DNA of 62,578 nucleotides from an uncultured Mediterraneibacter sp. (GCF_934330165.1 NZ_CAKRGI010000011.1:1-62578), one strand, 5' to 3'. Counted from the stretch's first letter, positions 43,003-52,536 are shown. Made by a program: numbers and translations. The notes: generated by a model not told the origin, from the sequence alone.

Positions 43003-44292
43003 CTACAATAACGCAAGACTTACTGCAGGCACAAAGGTAACGATCAGCAATGCAACAAAGAAATAAAGGATCATCGGCATCGCTTTCTTTGCGATCTCCA
43101 TCACCGGTACATCTGTCAGTGAGCTTGCCACAAATAAATTCACTCCGATCGGTGGTGTCACAAATCCGATTGCCAGATTGACTACCATGATAATACCAAA
43201 ATGGATCGGATCAACGCCCACTGCCTCAACGATCGGAAGCAGGATCGGTGTCAGGATCAGGATCGCCGGGGTTGTATCCATAACCATTCCAACGATCAGT
43301 AAAAATACGTTAAGTACAAGAAGTAAGACGATCTTATTCGTAAAATGTGCAAGAATCCATGCACTGATTTCCTGTGGCACCTGCATCAGCGTCAGTACCC
43401 TTGAAAATGCGATCGATGCTGCAAGAATAAAAAGGATCGGTGCATAAGTCCTGATCGCCTCCACCATAATCGCCCAGATATCTCTGATCTTAATACTTTT
43501 ATAGACAAATAAACTGATGATCAGTGCGTAAAAGACCGAAATGACTGCTGCCTCTGTCGGAGATGCCACACCGGTATAAATACACCCAAGAATGATCACC
43601 GGGCTGAGCAGTGCAAACGCACTGTCCTTTAACACTCTGGCAAAACCCTTATCATGCAGCTTTCCGACCATCGCTAGCTTCTTTTCCTGATCTTCCCCAT
43701 GCTTCTTACAATAATAGATGGCATACACCATCAAAAGACCGCCGATCATCACGCCCGGAATGATCCCTGCAATGAAAAGATCACTGACTGATGCACCGGA
43801 TGCCATTCCATACATGATAAACGGAATACTCGGCGGAATGATAACGCCCAGTCCGCCTGCAACTGCCACAAGAGCTGTCGAAAACTTCTTATCATATCCC
43901 ATCTCCATAAGGATTGGGATCGTCATACTTCCTACTGCAGCTACCGTAGCCGGTGCTGATCCTGATATTGCTCCGTAAAACAGACAGGTCACAACCACCG
44001 CACATGGCATCCCTGCTGTTCTCTTTCCCATAAAATAAGCAAATACATCGAATAATTTCCTTGAAATCCCGCCCCGTGCCATGATAATTCCTGAAAGTAC
44101 GAACATCGGAACTGCAAGCAGAGGGAAACTGTCGATTCCTCCCAGCATAGAACGGATGACATAAGTTCCGCTTGCCGTAAAAGACGGATCTACCGCTCCC
44201 GGAAGTACGGATGCAATTCCCAGCGATATAGATACCGGGATCGCAATGATCAGACAGATCACAAAAATCAAAAATACAACCACTGCCGGCAT
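43003..44292 (-). CDS. TRAP transporter large permease (DctM family)
   Basis: Start at the ATG at 44292, two bases after the dctQ stop, with AAGGAAGGAG upstream. 429 residues, about 12 membrane segments, with the DctM features IPVSISLGIASVL, SPTEAAVISVFYALIIS and NLAIGFVTPPIGVNLFVASSL. Forms the Na+-driven pore with the small subunit. Confidence 0.93.
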   Translation of the reverse strand: MPAVVVFLIFVICLIIAIPVSISLGIASVLPGAVDPSFTASGTYVIRSMLGGIDSFPLLAVPMFVLSGIIMARGGISRKLFDVFAYFMGKRTAGMPCAVVVTCLFYGAISGSAPATVAAVGSMTIPILMEMGYDKKFSTALVAVAGGLGVIIPPSIPFIMYGMASGASVSDLFIAGIIPGVMIGGLLMVYAIYYCKKHGEDQEKKLAMVGKLHDKGFARVLKDSAFALLSPVIILGCIYTGVASPTEAAVISVFYALIISLFVYKSIKIRDIWAIMVEAIRTYAPILFILAASIAFSRVLTLMQVPQEISAWILAHFTNKIVLLLVLNVFLLIVGMVMDTTPAILILTPILLPIVEAVGVDPIHFGIIMVVNLAIGFVTPPIGVNLFVASSLTDVPVMEIAKKAMPMILYFFVALLIVTFVPAVSLALL

Positions 44293-44293
44293 A

Positions 44294-44785
44294 TCATTCT
44301 CCTTCCTTTCTGAACACTCTCTTCCACTCAATGATCCATCTCTGGAATACCCGGATCGCTGTCAGAATAAATCCCACCAGCGGTGCTGCCTGCACATAGT
44401 ACATCGGGATTCCCATTGCCGGGCTTGTCTGTCCATTTGCGATCGCAGATAACAGATATTTCCATGCAAACGGAATCAGATAAAGAAATAAGATCAGTTC
44501 AAATGTATGATTCACTCCTTTAAAAATGGCTTTTCCCCTCTTTGGGAACATCGCCACAAACTGCTCGATCTTGATAGAAATACATTTTTTCGTACAATAA
44601 CTCACACTCAGGAATCCCGCCCAGATAAATATATACCGGGTCAGTTCTTCCGACCAGGAAAGTGAAGCTCCGAATATATATCTTGCAATGACCTGTATTC
44701 CCATGATCACTGCCATAGCTGCAAGTGCAATGACCAGTAATACTTCTTCCAGGTTCTCATCTAACCATTGTAATACTTTTTTCAT
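44294..44785 (-). CDS. TRAP transporter small permease (DctQ family)
   Basis: 163 residues, four membrane segments, with the RYIFGASLSWSEELTRYIFIWAGFLS motif of DctQ proteins. First gene of the TRAP operon and coupled to dctM. Confidence 0.92.
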   Translation of the reverse strand: MKKVLQWLDENLEEVLLVIALAAMAVIMGIQVIARYIFGASLSWSEELTRYIFIWAGFLSVSYCTKKCISIKIEQFVAMFPKRGKAIFKGVNHTFELILFLYLIPFAWKYLLSAIANGQTSPAMGIPMYYVQAAPLVGFILTAIRVFQRWIIEWKRVFRKEGE

Positions 44786-44942
44786 CTCATCACCTTTTCC
44801 TTAATTTTTCGGCACATCCTTTTCGTTAAAAAAAGACTTATATCAAAAAATATATCATTTTCTAATTTCTCTGTCTATCCTCTAAATTCTTCCTACCGTC
44901 ATAACTAAAAAGAAGCTTCCGGATCTTTTGCTATATACTTCA

Positions 44943-45009
44943 TACAAAAAAACTGATACCTCAGACTCCATCGGTTAACTCCCCCGAAGTGATCCGAACT
45001 ATCAGTTTT
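44943..45009 (-). terminator. terminator of the hydroaromatic operon
   Basis: Minus strand AAAACTGATA ... TATCAGTTTT, a 10-bp stem with a 41-base loop, followed by TTTG. Lies 36 bp behind the GntP-permease stop codon. Confidence 0.7.
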
Positions 45010-45044
45010 CTTTTTTATTCTGCTAAATTCACTTTATAAGCCAA

Positions 45045-46349
45045 TTAATACATAATCATCGCTACAATTACTGCTGCCAGTGAACCAATCATTGGAGCAA
45101 GTACAGATGTCATAAATACATACCAGTAGCTTTCTGCCAGTGACAGTTTCATCCAGCGGAGCTGTGCAACCATTCCACCTGCATTTGGCAGTGTATTCAT
45201 ACCTGTTGCACAGGCCGGTGCCAGTCTGTGAAGTGCTCCTGCATTTGCACCCTTTGCAAGCAGCCCGTCTGACAAATGTTCAAAGAACATAGCGATGGAA
45301 GAGGTTCCGCTTCCAAGGATACCAGCAAGGATATTCAGTCCGAAGAACTCTGTCAGATACGGGTTCATCTTCAGACCCATAACAAAGTTGATAATGGACT
45401 GGAATCCCGGACAGGACTGAAGTACACCTGAAAATCCAAGGATTGCTGCTGCCATTACGGTTGCTCCGACACCGTTATTTACACCTTTTTCAAGAATCTT
45501 TGCTACACTTCCGACCTGCTTGTGACAGAACAGAACGATCACCGCAGAACCAACAAACATACTCAGTACAACGACTGCATTTGTATTCATATCAGTCAGG
45601 TTAGAAAGAGCAAGTACCAATACTACAACCAGGATAAACGGGATCAGTGCTACCCAGAAGGACGGAAGATCATCTCTTGTAGGCTGGATCTTAACCGGCT
45701 GAGATTCATCAATTGCTGTTCCTTCTTTAATTGCTGCTTTTTTTGCTGCATGAACCATATAGAAATATCCAACAGCAAAAGATACCACGAATGCTACCCA
45801 TCCAAGGATCGGTGCTGATCCCATGGAAGTCCCGAGATACTGTGCCGGCATGATATTTGTAATATTGATGGCATACGGGATCATTGCTGAGCAGGTTGCT
45901 CCGATAAAGATGATTCCCGGGATCATACGATACGGATATCCTGCCTGTTTCATCATGATCGTTGCGATCGGTGCAAGTACAAAAAGTACTACAAATCCAG
46001 ATACTCCTACATATACAAATACCGTTGTGATCAGTGCGATGGACAGGATAACCCGTTTCGCACCCATTTTTTCTGTAACCACATTTGCGATGGATTCAGC
46101 ACAACCTGATGCTGCCATCAATTCTCCGAACACTGCACCGATTACGAGTACGAATACATTGTTCTGAATAAATCCTACATATCCCTCTGCATAGGAACTC
46201 AGTGATGTCCACCAGTCCATCCAGCTTGTCAGGATAATGATAAATGAAACCAGGATCGTAGATGTAAATACATCAAGTCCTTTCCAGATTGCTACTACAA
46301 AGATTACTGCTGCCAGCAATAATCCGATGACTGATATTGTTGTTGCCAT
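45045..46349 (-). CDS. GntP-family permease
   Basis: 434 residues, about 12 membrane segments, no signal peptide cleavage. It shows the two-halved GntP/IT build with the GELMAASGCAESIANVVTEKMGAKR loop and the GSGTSSIAMFFEHLSDGLL and PACATGMNTLPNAGGMVAQLRWM loops. GntP proteins carry gluconate and other hydroxy acids. It is the last gene of an operon with quinate/shikimate enzymes, so the cargo may be quinate, shikimate or a conjugate; this is inference. Confidence 0.85.
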   Translation of the reverse strand: MATTISVIGLLLAAVIFVVAIWKGLDVFTSTILVSFIIILTSWMDWWTSLSSYAEGYVGFIQNNVFVLVIGAVFGELMAASGCAESIANVVTEKMGAKRVILSIALITTVFVYVGVSGFVVLFVLAPIATIMMKQAGYPYRMIPGIIFIGATCSAMIPYAINITNIMPAQYLGTSMGSAPILGWVAFVVSFAVGYFYMVHAAKKAAIKEGTAIDESQPVKIQPTRDDLPSFWVALIPFILVVVLVLALSNLTDMNTNAVVVLSMFVGSAVIVLFCHKQVGSVAKILEKGVNNGVGATVMAAAILGFSGVLQSCPGFQSIINFVMGLKMNPYLTEFFGLNILAGILGSGTSSIAMFFEHLSDGLLAKGANAGALHRLAPACATGMNTLPNAGGMVAQLRWMKLSLAESYWYVFMTSVLAPMIGSLAAVIVAMIMY

Positions 46350-46351
46350 AA

Positions 46352-47341
46352 TTATTTGCCCTCATTCTCACCCACGATCCGAATTTTGCCAAGTGGCTTC
46401 CGGTATGGATTTTTTCCTTCGTAAAAATGTTTGTCGAGGAAGTCGATACACTTCTCGATATTCTGATCTGCCTTGATCACCTGAGAACCATGTGGTTCAT
46501 TTTCAAAGAGATCCAGCTCCACGCGGTCTTCTCCGCAGACAGCTTTTACCTTTTCTGCCATATAGACAGACTGATGATAGTCAATGACCAGGTCATTTGT
46601 TCCATGCTGAATCAGCATTGGCGGACAATTTTCCTTTACATGACTGATCGGACTTACCTTACTTGTATATTCCGGGTAATACAGTGGATTATATCCCAGC
46701 AGCATCGTAAACATTGAGTCATTGGATTCTCCGTCACCCGGCATCATTCCCTTGCCCGCACCGGTCTGCTTCCGCACTTCATAAATATCTGTTCCAAACT
46801 GCTCTGCTGAACAAAGCTCGCTGATCGTATACCATGCAATGGCACAGTCGATCTTTGAAGAGGCTTTTACCCCGACATTCAGATCATCCATGTCTTCCTC
46901 ATCAGCTGTCACCGCCAGAAGCTGCGTCACCGTACCGCCTGCTGAATTTCCCCATACCGCAAAACGATCCGGGTCTAAATTCAGTTTCTCTGCATTGGCA
47001 CGCAGATAGCGGATCGCTGCTTTTCCGTCGATCAGCTGTGCCGGCCATTTTGCTTCCTGTAAAAGACGATACTCTACCGTTGCAACTGCGTAGCCCTGTG
47101 TCACAGGCAGACACATAGACTTAATGTAATGTGTCCTCTTGTGTCCTGCTGCAAAAGCTCCACCGTGGAATACGATCACCAGTGGATATGGACCTTCTCC
47201 GTCTTCCGGATAAAAAATATCCAGGATCTGGTTTGGCGACTCATCTGCATAGGCAAGATCCAATTCGGTCTTCGCAAACTGCGTGATATCCATCTCCGGC
47301 TCTGTCTTCAGAAATGTCTCTCTGTTGTTCATCACTGCCAT
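46352..47341 (-). CDS. alpha/beta hydrolase (HSL/BD-FAE-like esterase)
   Basis: 329 residues, no export signal, so cytoplasmic. Oxyanion motif FHGGAF, nucleophile GNSAGG (Ser near residue 142), acid Asp in GTNDLVIDY and His in EPHGSQ make a complete triad of the hormone-sensitive-lipase/carboxylesterase type. Two bases before the GntP gene and 50 bp behind aroD, in the same operon. A carboxylester of quinate or shikimate (for example chlorogenate, feruloyl- or galloyl-esters) is a reasonable substrate given these neighbours; the sequence alone shows only an esterase. Confidence 0.85.
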   Translation of the reverse strand: MAVMNNRETFLKTEPEMDITQFAKTELDLAYADESPNQILDIFYPEDGEGPYPLVIVFHGGAFAAGHKRTHYIKSMCLPVTQGYAVATVEYRLLQEAKWPAQLIDGKAAIRYLRANAEKLNLDPDRFAVWGNSAGGTVTQLLAVTADEEDMDDLNVGVKASSKIDCAIAWYTISELCSAEQFGTDIYEVRKQTGAGKGMMPGDGESNDSMFTMLLGYNPLYYPEYTSKVSPISHVKENCPPMLIQHGTNDLVIDYHQSVYMAEKVKAVCGEDRVELDLFENEPHGSQVIKADQNIEKCIDFLDKHFYEGKNPYRKPLGKIRIVGENEGK

Positions 47342-47391
47342 TTTCTCTCCTCCCAGTAATAACCCTAATGTATTTTAATGGATTCTGATCC

Positions 47392-48153
47392 TTACAGACT
47401 CTTATGCAATAATCCAAGAACTGTTGTCAGATCTTCAATTCCCATCTGCCCCGGAGCGGATACTTTTCCAACTGCTCCGAATGTCAGTGCTGAACCGAAT
47501 ACTTCACCGCAAAGACGACTGATCACACCGGTTCCTGACATGGACATTGTGATGATCGGACGGTCTGCATATTCTGATGCCATTTCCTCTGTAGCTGAAA
47601 GAAGTGTCAGAACATCTTTCTTATTCTGAGGCATTACAGCGATCTTTGGAATATCTGCTCCTAATTCCTGCATTTTTCTTAAACGGGATACGATTTCGTC
47701 CTTTGCAGGCGTCTTATGGAAATCGTGATTAGAAGCAATGACTTTTACACCATTTGCATGTGCTGTCTCAACAACCGCTTTCACTGCATCATCTCCTGTA
47801 AACGCTTCTACGTCTACAAGGTCAACCAGTCCTGTCTTTGCTGCATTCTGATTCAGTTCTACATAAACTGCTGTCTCAATGGATTTCTCTCCGCCTTCCT
47901 TTGATGTACGGAATGTGAACAGGATCGGAGTCTCACCAAGTACTTCACGAAGAGCTTTCATTGTCTCTTCTGTCTTTGCGAAATCAAAAATATCTTCATA
48001 CCAGTCTACACGCCACTCAACAACATCAGCTTTTGTAGATTTGATAGTTTCTGCTGCTGCAAGGATTTCTTCTCTTGTTACACCAACGATCGGTACACAG
48101 ATTTTCGGGATTCCTGCACCAATCTCAATATTTCTTACTTTTACAGTATTCAT
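47392..48153 (-). CDS. aroD: type I 3-dehydroquinate dehydratase
   Basis: 253 residues, collinear with E. coli AroD. Catalytic His143 (SNHDFHKTP) and Schiff-base Lys170 (DIPKIAVMP) fall at the same positions as in the E. coli enzyme; also EWRVDWY, FTFRTSKEGG, and TMSMSGTGVISR. Interconverts 3-dehydroquinate and 3-dehydroshikimate. No other aromatic biosynthesis gene is nearby; the partners (dehydrogenase, YdiM/N-type transporter, esterase, permease) point to catabolism of quinate or shikimate. Confidence 0.94.
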   Translation of the reverse strand: MNTVKVRNIEIGAGIPKICVPIVGVTREEILAAAETIKSTKADVVEWRVDWYEDIFDFAKTEETMKALREVLGETPILFTFRTSKEGGEKSIETAVYVELNQNAAKTGLVDLVDVEAFTGDDAVKAVVETAHANGVKVIASNHDFHKTPAKDEIVSRLRKMQELGADIPKIAVMPQNKKDVLTLLSATEEMASEYADRPIITMSMSGTGVISRLCGEVFGSALTFGAVGKVSAPGQMGIEDLTTVLGLLHKSL

Positions 48154-48243
48154 GATTCTATTCCTTTCTATGACTTCTTTGGAGGGGAAACCCGTACCGG
48201 CTGTTCTGCTCCGATACAGATTTCATTTTTACAATTTTCTTAT

Positions 48244-49455
48244 TTAGGCTTCCTCTGCATTTTTCAGAAGTACACTATATCTTACATTTACAAAAAGTCC
48301 CAATGCCACGCCTACTGCTGTAAGAACAATGTTCATTACCATAACCTGGGATGGCTGCATCTTCGCTGCTGCTGTAAGGATCGTGTAGTTACAAAGTGAG
48401 GATGCGATCATAACCAAAGCTGTGATCGTTCCCTTGATCTTCGGGAAAAGCATATTGCATACAGAAGTTGCGATCTGAAGCAGTCCGCCTGCTCCTGCCC
48501 ATCCGACGATAAATGCACCTGCGATCATCAGCGGCTTGCTCTGTCCTGCCAGTACAACGATCAGTGTTGCCAGGCAGATAACCGGATATGCCACGATAAA
48601 ACGTACATCTTTGATCTTTCTTGTCAGCAGTGCTGTCACAACCAGTGCGATCAGTGTTCCTGCTGAATAATATGTCTGCATGATGGACGGGTCAGCCCAG
48701 CCTACATTCTCTTTTGCAAAGTTCTGTGCACAGTTGAGCCATAACTGGAATGTTCCTGTACAGGTAAATCCGATCAGGATCATAGCTATAGACTCGATAG
48801 AGAAATGAGTATGCTTTAAGCTGTCGATCAGACCTTCCTTCTTTCCTGCTGCTTTCTGATCTGCATCAGGAAGTGGGAAAAGCATAACCAGTACAAGCAG
48901 TACCACATAAATAACACCGCAGATATAGAACAGCATGTTATAGGAAACCAGTCCTGTAGCTGTTGTAGCAACGGTTGCTCCCAGTACAAACGGAAGGATC
49001 ATCTGTGCGATGGCAATGAAAAATTTAATTCCCATTGTAGCAACACCCGGTGCTTTGTAGATGATCTCTGCAACTGCCGGATAAATTCCTGTATCCAGGA
49101 AGGAGTTTGCGATACCTCCGATGATCGCACATACATAAGCGATCGTATATCCACCATTTGTTCCTGCATTAAATGCAAAGGCAAGACCGATCAGGTAGAT
49201 CGCGTAAGAACCGCTTCCGATCGCAGTAGAAATACGGCGTCCCAGTTTGTCAGATAACGGACCTGCAAATGGCAGGGCGATCAGACGTCCAAGTCCTAAT
49301 GCCGCTGAGATTGCAGTGATCGCCATTGCCTCTACTCCCCAGGATGCGGCAAGAGCTTCTTTTATAACCGCCTGTCCCAGAATGGAACAGCCAATACCAT
49401 GGATAAAATAATTTAAATACAAAATCAATGCACTTGGCATATATTTCTTATTCAT
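48244..49455 (-). CDS. MFS transporter, YdiM/YdiN-like (hydroaromatic acid uptake)
   Basis: 403 residues, 12 membrane segments. MFS motif between segments 2 and 3: FAGPLSDKLGRR. The N-terminus (MPSALILYLNYFIHGIG) and the NSFLDTGIYP stretch match E. coli YdiM/YdiN, whose genes lie beside ydiB and aroD. The same gene combination here (dehydrogenase - MFS - dehydroquinase) makes quinate or shikimate the likely cargo. Good ribosome site (GAGAGGGAATC). Confidence 0.87.
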   Translation of the reverse strand: MNKKYMPSALILYLNYFIHGIGCSILGQAVIKEALAASWGVEAMAITAISAALGLGRLIALPFAGPLSDKLGRRISTAIGSGSYAIYLIGLAFAFNAGTNGGYTIAYVCAIIGGIANSFLDTGIYPAVAEIIYKAPGVATMGIKFFIAIAQMILPFVLGATVATTATGLVSYNMLFYICGVIYVVLLVLVMLFPLPDADQKAAGKKEGLIDSLKHTHFSIESIAMILIGFTCTGTFQLWLNCAQNFAKENVGWADPSIMQTYYSAGTLIALVVTALLTRKIKDVRFIVAYPVICLATLIVVLAGQSKPLMIAGAFIVGWAGAGGLLQIATSVCNMLFPKIKGTITALVMIASSLCNYTILTAAAKMQPSQVMVMNIVLTAVGVALGLFVNVRYSVLLKNAEEA

Positions 49456-49486
49456 AATGATTCCCTCTCAATTTTCTTTCTGATCC

Positions 49487-50365
49487 TTAGTCATCATATC
49501 TGATGTTCAGGACTTCCTTCATGTGGTCGATCGGCATCTCTTTTCCTGTCCAGAGCTTGAATGCTGCAGCTCCCTGGAACAGCATCATTCCAAGTCCGTT
49601 CATTGTCTTGCATCCGGCTTCTTTTGCCATTTTACGCATCTTTGTCTCAAGCGGAGAATATGGTACATCAACAACGATCAGTTCCGGACGGAAGAATGAC
49701 TTGTCAGGTACAACTGACAGATCCTCTAACGGCTTCATTCCAACACCTGTTCCGTTTACAAACAGATAAGAAGAATCCATCTCTTCTTTTAATTTCTCTT
49801 TATCATCTAAATCATATAATGTAGCTTTGCACTCTGTCTTTTCATTGATCTTCTTTACAGTCTCTACTGCATTATCCCAGAATTTATCATGGATATTGAA
49901 GATGGAGATTTCTTTTACTCCGTCAAGTGCTGCCTGGATTTCGATTGCTGTTGCAGCTCCGCCTGCTCCGCAGATCGTCATTTTCTTTCCGATCACATCA
50001 ATGTCATTATCCTTTAATGCCTGCATAAATCCGATTCCATCTGTGATATGTCCGATCAGTTTTCCGTTATCATTTACGATCGTATTAACTGCTCCGCACA
50101 TCTCTGCTGCCGGTGACAGTTCATCCAGATACTGTCCAACTACTGTCTTATTTGGCATAGAAACGTTTGATCCTACCATCTTTAAAGCACGAAGTCCTTT
50201 GATCGCATCTTCCAGTGTGCTGTTGTCAACTTCAAATGCAAGGTAAGCATAATCAAGACCAAGTGTTGCAAATGCTTCATTATGCATTGCCGGTGAACTT
50301 GAATGTCTGATCGGGTAAGCCATAAGTCCAATTAATTCTGTGTGTCCTGTGATTCTCTCTGCCAT
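49487..50365 (-). CDS. quinate/shikimate dehydrogenase (YdiB-like AroE family)
   Basis: 292 residues, closest in my reading to E. coli YdiB (GHTELIGLMAYPIRHSSSPAMHN, FEVDNSTLEDAIKGLRALKM, WTGKEMP). Substrate residues Ser22/Ser24, Lys73 (MPNK) and Asp109 (ITDG) are kept; the usual Asn before the TDG is Ile. Rossmann loop CGAGGAATA at 132-140. The next cofactor motif, NRT in NADP-type AroE and NRRD in YdiB, is NIHD (157-160), which lacks the phosphate-binding Arg and keeps the Asp, so NAD+ use is predicted. First gene of the operon. Confidence 0.9.
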   Translation of the reverse strand: MAERITGHTELIGLMAYPIRHSSSPAMHNEAFATLGLDYAYLAFEVDNSTLEDAIKGLRALKMVGSNVSMPNKTVVGQYLDELSPAAEMCGAVNTIVNDNGKLIGHITDGIGFMQALKDNDIDVIGKKMTICGAGGAATAIEIQAALDGVKEISIFNIHDKFWDNAVETVKKINEKTECKATLYDLDDKEKLKEEMDSSYLFVNGTGVGMKPLEDLSVVPDKSFFRPELIVVDVPYSPLETKMRKMAKEAGCKTMNGLGMMLFQGAAAFKLWTGKEMPIDHMKEVLNIRYDD

Positions 50366-50537
50366 GATTTTTCTCTCCTTTTAAATCTGATAGCCACCTG
50401 CTATCTTTAATTAATAATGAATGATAATTTTTTCACCGCTTCCTGCGGTATGTAGTTTGTTAATTATCAAACAACCTCTCTGCCTCCTATTATACGAGGA
50501 TTTTTCCAATACTTCTAATATATCTTTTTTTCATTTT

Positions 50538-50556
50538 TGATAGTTTTTTGCTATCA
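50538..50556. promoter_or_regulatory. LysR-type binding dyad between the dehydrogenase and LysR genes
   Basis: Perfect inverted repeat TGATAG-N7-CTATCA; it fits the T-N11-A form used by LysR proteins. It lies in the 248-bp divergent region, 57 bp before the LysR start, directly upstream of a TATAGT/TATACT stretch that could be a -10 box. Confidence 0.65.
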
Positions 50557-50613
50557 TTTATAGTATACTTCTACTAACAGACCACTACTGTATGAAAAGA
50601 AAGGAGACTCCCT

Positions 50614-51498
50614 ATGACACTGAATCAGATTCTCTATTTTCAAACCGTTGCCCGACACCAGCACTTCCGTCTGGCTGCAGCCGAGCTGTCCATTTCCCAG
50701 CCCAGCTTAAGCCGTTCCATCGCATCACTGGAAGAGGAGCTTGGCATCATCCTCTTTGAACGGAAGGGGCGTACTGTCACCCTTACCAAATACGGAAAGC
50801 TCTTTTTAGAACATGCAGACCGGATTCTTGATGAAGTCCGGCTTGCCCAGAAGCATATGAAGAAACTGTCCGGGAATGCCGGTCATGTGGATATCGGTTA
50901 TGTCTTTCCACTTGCCGCACACTATATCCCCCATACAGTGCGCAGATTTCTCAGCACGCAGAAAAATAAAGACGTAACCTTTCATTTTCATCAGAGTCAT
51001 ACCGGAGAGATGATCCATGGATTAAAAAATGAAAAGTATGATGTCATTTTCGGATCTTATGTAGAAGATGAACCTGACATCCAGTTCATCCCTATCCTGA
51101 ACCAGGAAATGATCATCATCACCCCTGTCGACCACCCGCTTTCAAAAAAGAAGCAGGTTTCCATCCATGATCTGGAACATTACCCGCTCATCGGTTACGA
51201 CCGTACTTCCGGTCTTGGACGCTTTACCAACCGGACTTATGCCTCCTATGCACTCCGCCCGAATATCATCTGTGAATCCCCTGATGAAAACGCCATTGCC
51301 TCTCTTGTTGCAGAGGATTTTGGGATTGCCCTTGTTGCAGATGTTACGATCCTGGATCACTTCAAATTAGAAAAGCTGCATTTAAGTGATGTCACGCTAC
51401 ATCATACTGTATATCTCGCCTTCCTGCGTGGGCATTACCAGGTTCCTGCCGTCCGCAATTTTATTTCCTTTATAAAAAAAGAAGGAACTTCTCTGTGA
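50614..51498 (+). CDS. LysR-family regulator of the hydroaromatic operon
   Basis: 294 residues. HTH at 1-60 (LNQILYFQTVARHQHFRLAAAELSISQPSLSRSIASLEEELG) and effector domain behind. Divergent to the quinate/shikimate operon with a LysR dyad between them. Closest in-window relative is the LysR at 51562-52443; the two share the ISQPSLS recognition helix, so they may read similar sites. AAGGAGA ribosome site. Confidence 0.9.
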   Translation: MTLNQILYFQTVARHQHFRLAAAELSISQPSLSRSIASLEEELGIILFERKGRTVTLTKYGKLFLEHADRILDEVRLAQKHMKKLSGNAGHVDIGYVFPLAAHYIPHTVRRFLSTQKNKDVTFHFHQSHTGEMIHGLKNEKYDVIFGSYVEDEPDIQFIPILNQEMIIITPVDHPLSKKKQVSIHDLEHYPLIGYDRTSGLGRFTNRTYASYALRPNIICESPDENAIASLVAEDFGIALVADVTILDHFKLEKLHLSDVTLHHTVYLAFLRGHYQVPAVRNFISFIKKEGTSL

Positions 51499-51561
51499 GG
51501 TTCCTTTCCTTCTTCCAACGATCCATTCTCTGATATTTCCCCAGGATGCCCCGGGATTTTC

Positions 51562-52443
51562 TTACATTCCCCTCCTTTTTACATACTCCGCAAACTTCTG
51601 TACCAGCGGAGGATGATACTTTTCCTTTCCCTGTGCCATATAAATATAGCGTTGCTGATCCTGGTTACGCAAAGGGACAACATCCACATCCAGCTGGGAT
51701 AAGATCGGGATCTCCGGCATTATGGCGATTCCGAAATTTTCTGCCACAAGTCCTGCCATAGAACCGTCTTCCTCAATTTCATAAGCGATGTTCGGACTCA
51801 GCTTTGCCTGCCCGAACATCTGATCCACCACCGGCCGCAGTCCGCTGCTCGGTGTATAAAAAATCTGTGGATATGTGGCAGCCTGCTCCAGATCCACAGC
51901 TCTTTCATAAGAAAGAGGATGCCCCTTTGGCACAACAACCACTAATTTTTCTCTCCCCACCGGAGTAAAACTGATCTCCCCTTCCCTCTCTGCCATAGAA
52001 CAGAAACCAATATCAAACCGGTCTTCTTTTAATCCCTGAATGATCTCTGAAGTATTTCCTACTGTAAACCGGAATTTAACTTTCAGTTCCTCATGGGTCC
52101 GCATGAAATCGCCTACCAGCCTCGGTACAAATCCACTGCCAAGAGTATAAATATAAGCCAGTTCTACCACACCTTCTGTCTGTCCGGTCATGCTCTGTAC
52201 TTTTTTCACCCCGGTATCCAGCGAATGGATTGCCTCGTCTACATATTCCTTAAATATCTTCCCATACTTTGTCAGAACTACACCACGTCCCTGCTTTTCA
52301 AATAGTCTGGTTCCGATCTCTTTCTCGAGAGAACTGACCGCATGGCTCAGACTCGGCTGTGAAATAGACAGTTCTTCTGCTGCCTTTGTATAGTGTTCTA
52401 CTTCTGCAAGTTTTGCAAAATAATGCAGCTGATTCAGATTCAT
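51562..52443 (-). CDS. LysR-family regulator of the flavin reductase gene
   Basis: Start at the ATG at 52443 (GGAGG nine bases upstream). 293 residues; HTH LNQLHYFAKLAEVEHYTKAAEELSISQPSLSHAVSSLE and an effector domain. Convergent to the LysR at 50614 and divergent to the reductase at 52704. The dyad at 52500-52514 lies between. Confidence 0.9.
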   Translation of the reverse strand: MNLNQLHYFAKLAEVEHYTKAAEELSISQPSLSHAVSSLEKEIGTRLFEKQGRGVVLTKYGKIFKEYVDEAIHSLDTGVKKVQSMTGQTEGVVELAYIYTLGSGFVPRLVGDFMRTHEELKVKFRFTVGNTSEIIQGLKEDRFDIGFCSMAEREGEISFTPVGREKLVVVVPKGHPLSYERAVDLEQAATYPQIFYTPSSGLRPVVDQMFGQAKLSPNIAYEIEEDGSMAGLVAENFGIAIMPEIPILSQLDVDVVPLRNQDQQRYIYMAQGKEKYHPPLVQKFAEYVKRRGM

Positions 52444-52499
52444 TTCCGTATTTCCTCCGTCTTCCTGATTTTTCCTCTTTGTATAAAATATCACAATTC

Positions 52500-52514
52500 A
52501 TAGATAATATCTAT
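52500..52514. promoter_or_regulatory. LysR-type dyad ATAGAT-AAT-ATCTAT
   Basis: Perfect 6-bp arms with a 3-bp centre, matching the T-N11-A rule. It lies 22 bp upstream of the reductase -35 box and 57 bp from the LysR start, the usual place for the activation site of a divergent LysR pair. Confidence 0.6.
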
Positions 52515-52536
52515 TGATTTTACCGGAAATATGTAT

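Noticed and set aside
49487..50365. Biosynthetic shikimate dehydrogenase of the aromatic pathway
   Set aside because: YdiB-like sequence, loss of NADP-binding Arg and operon partners argue for a catabolic enzyme; not fully excluded.
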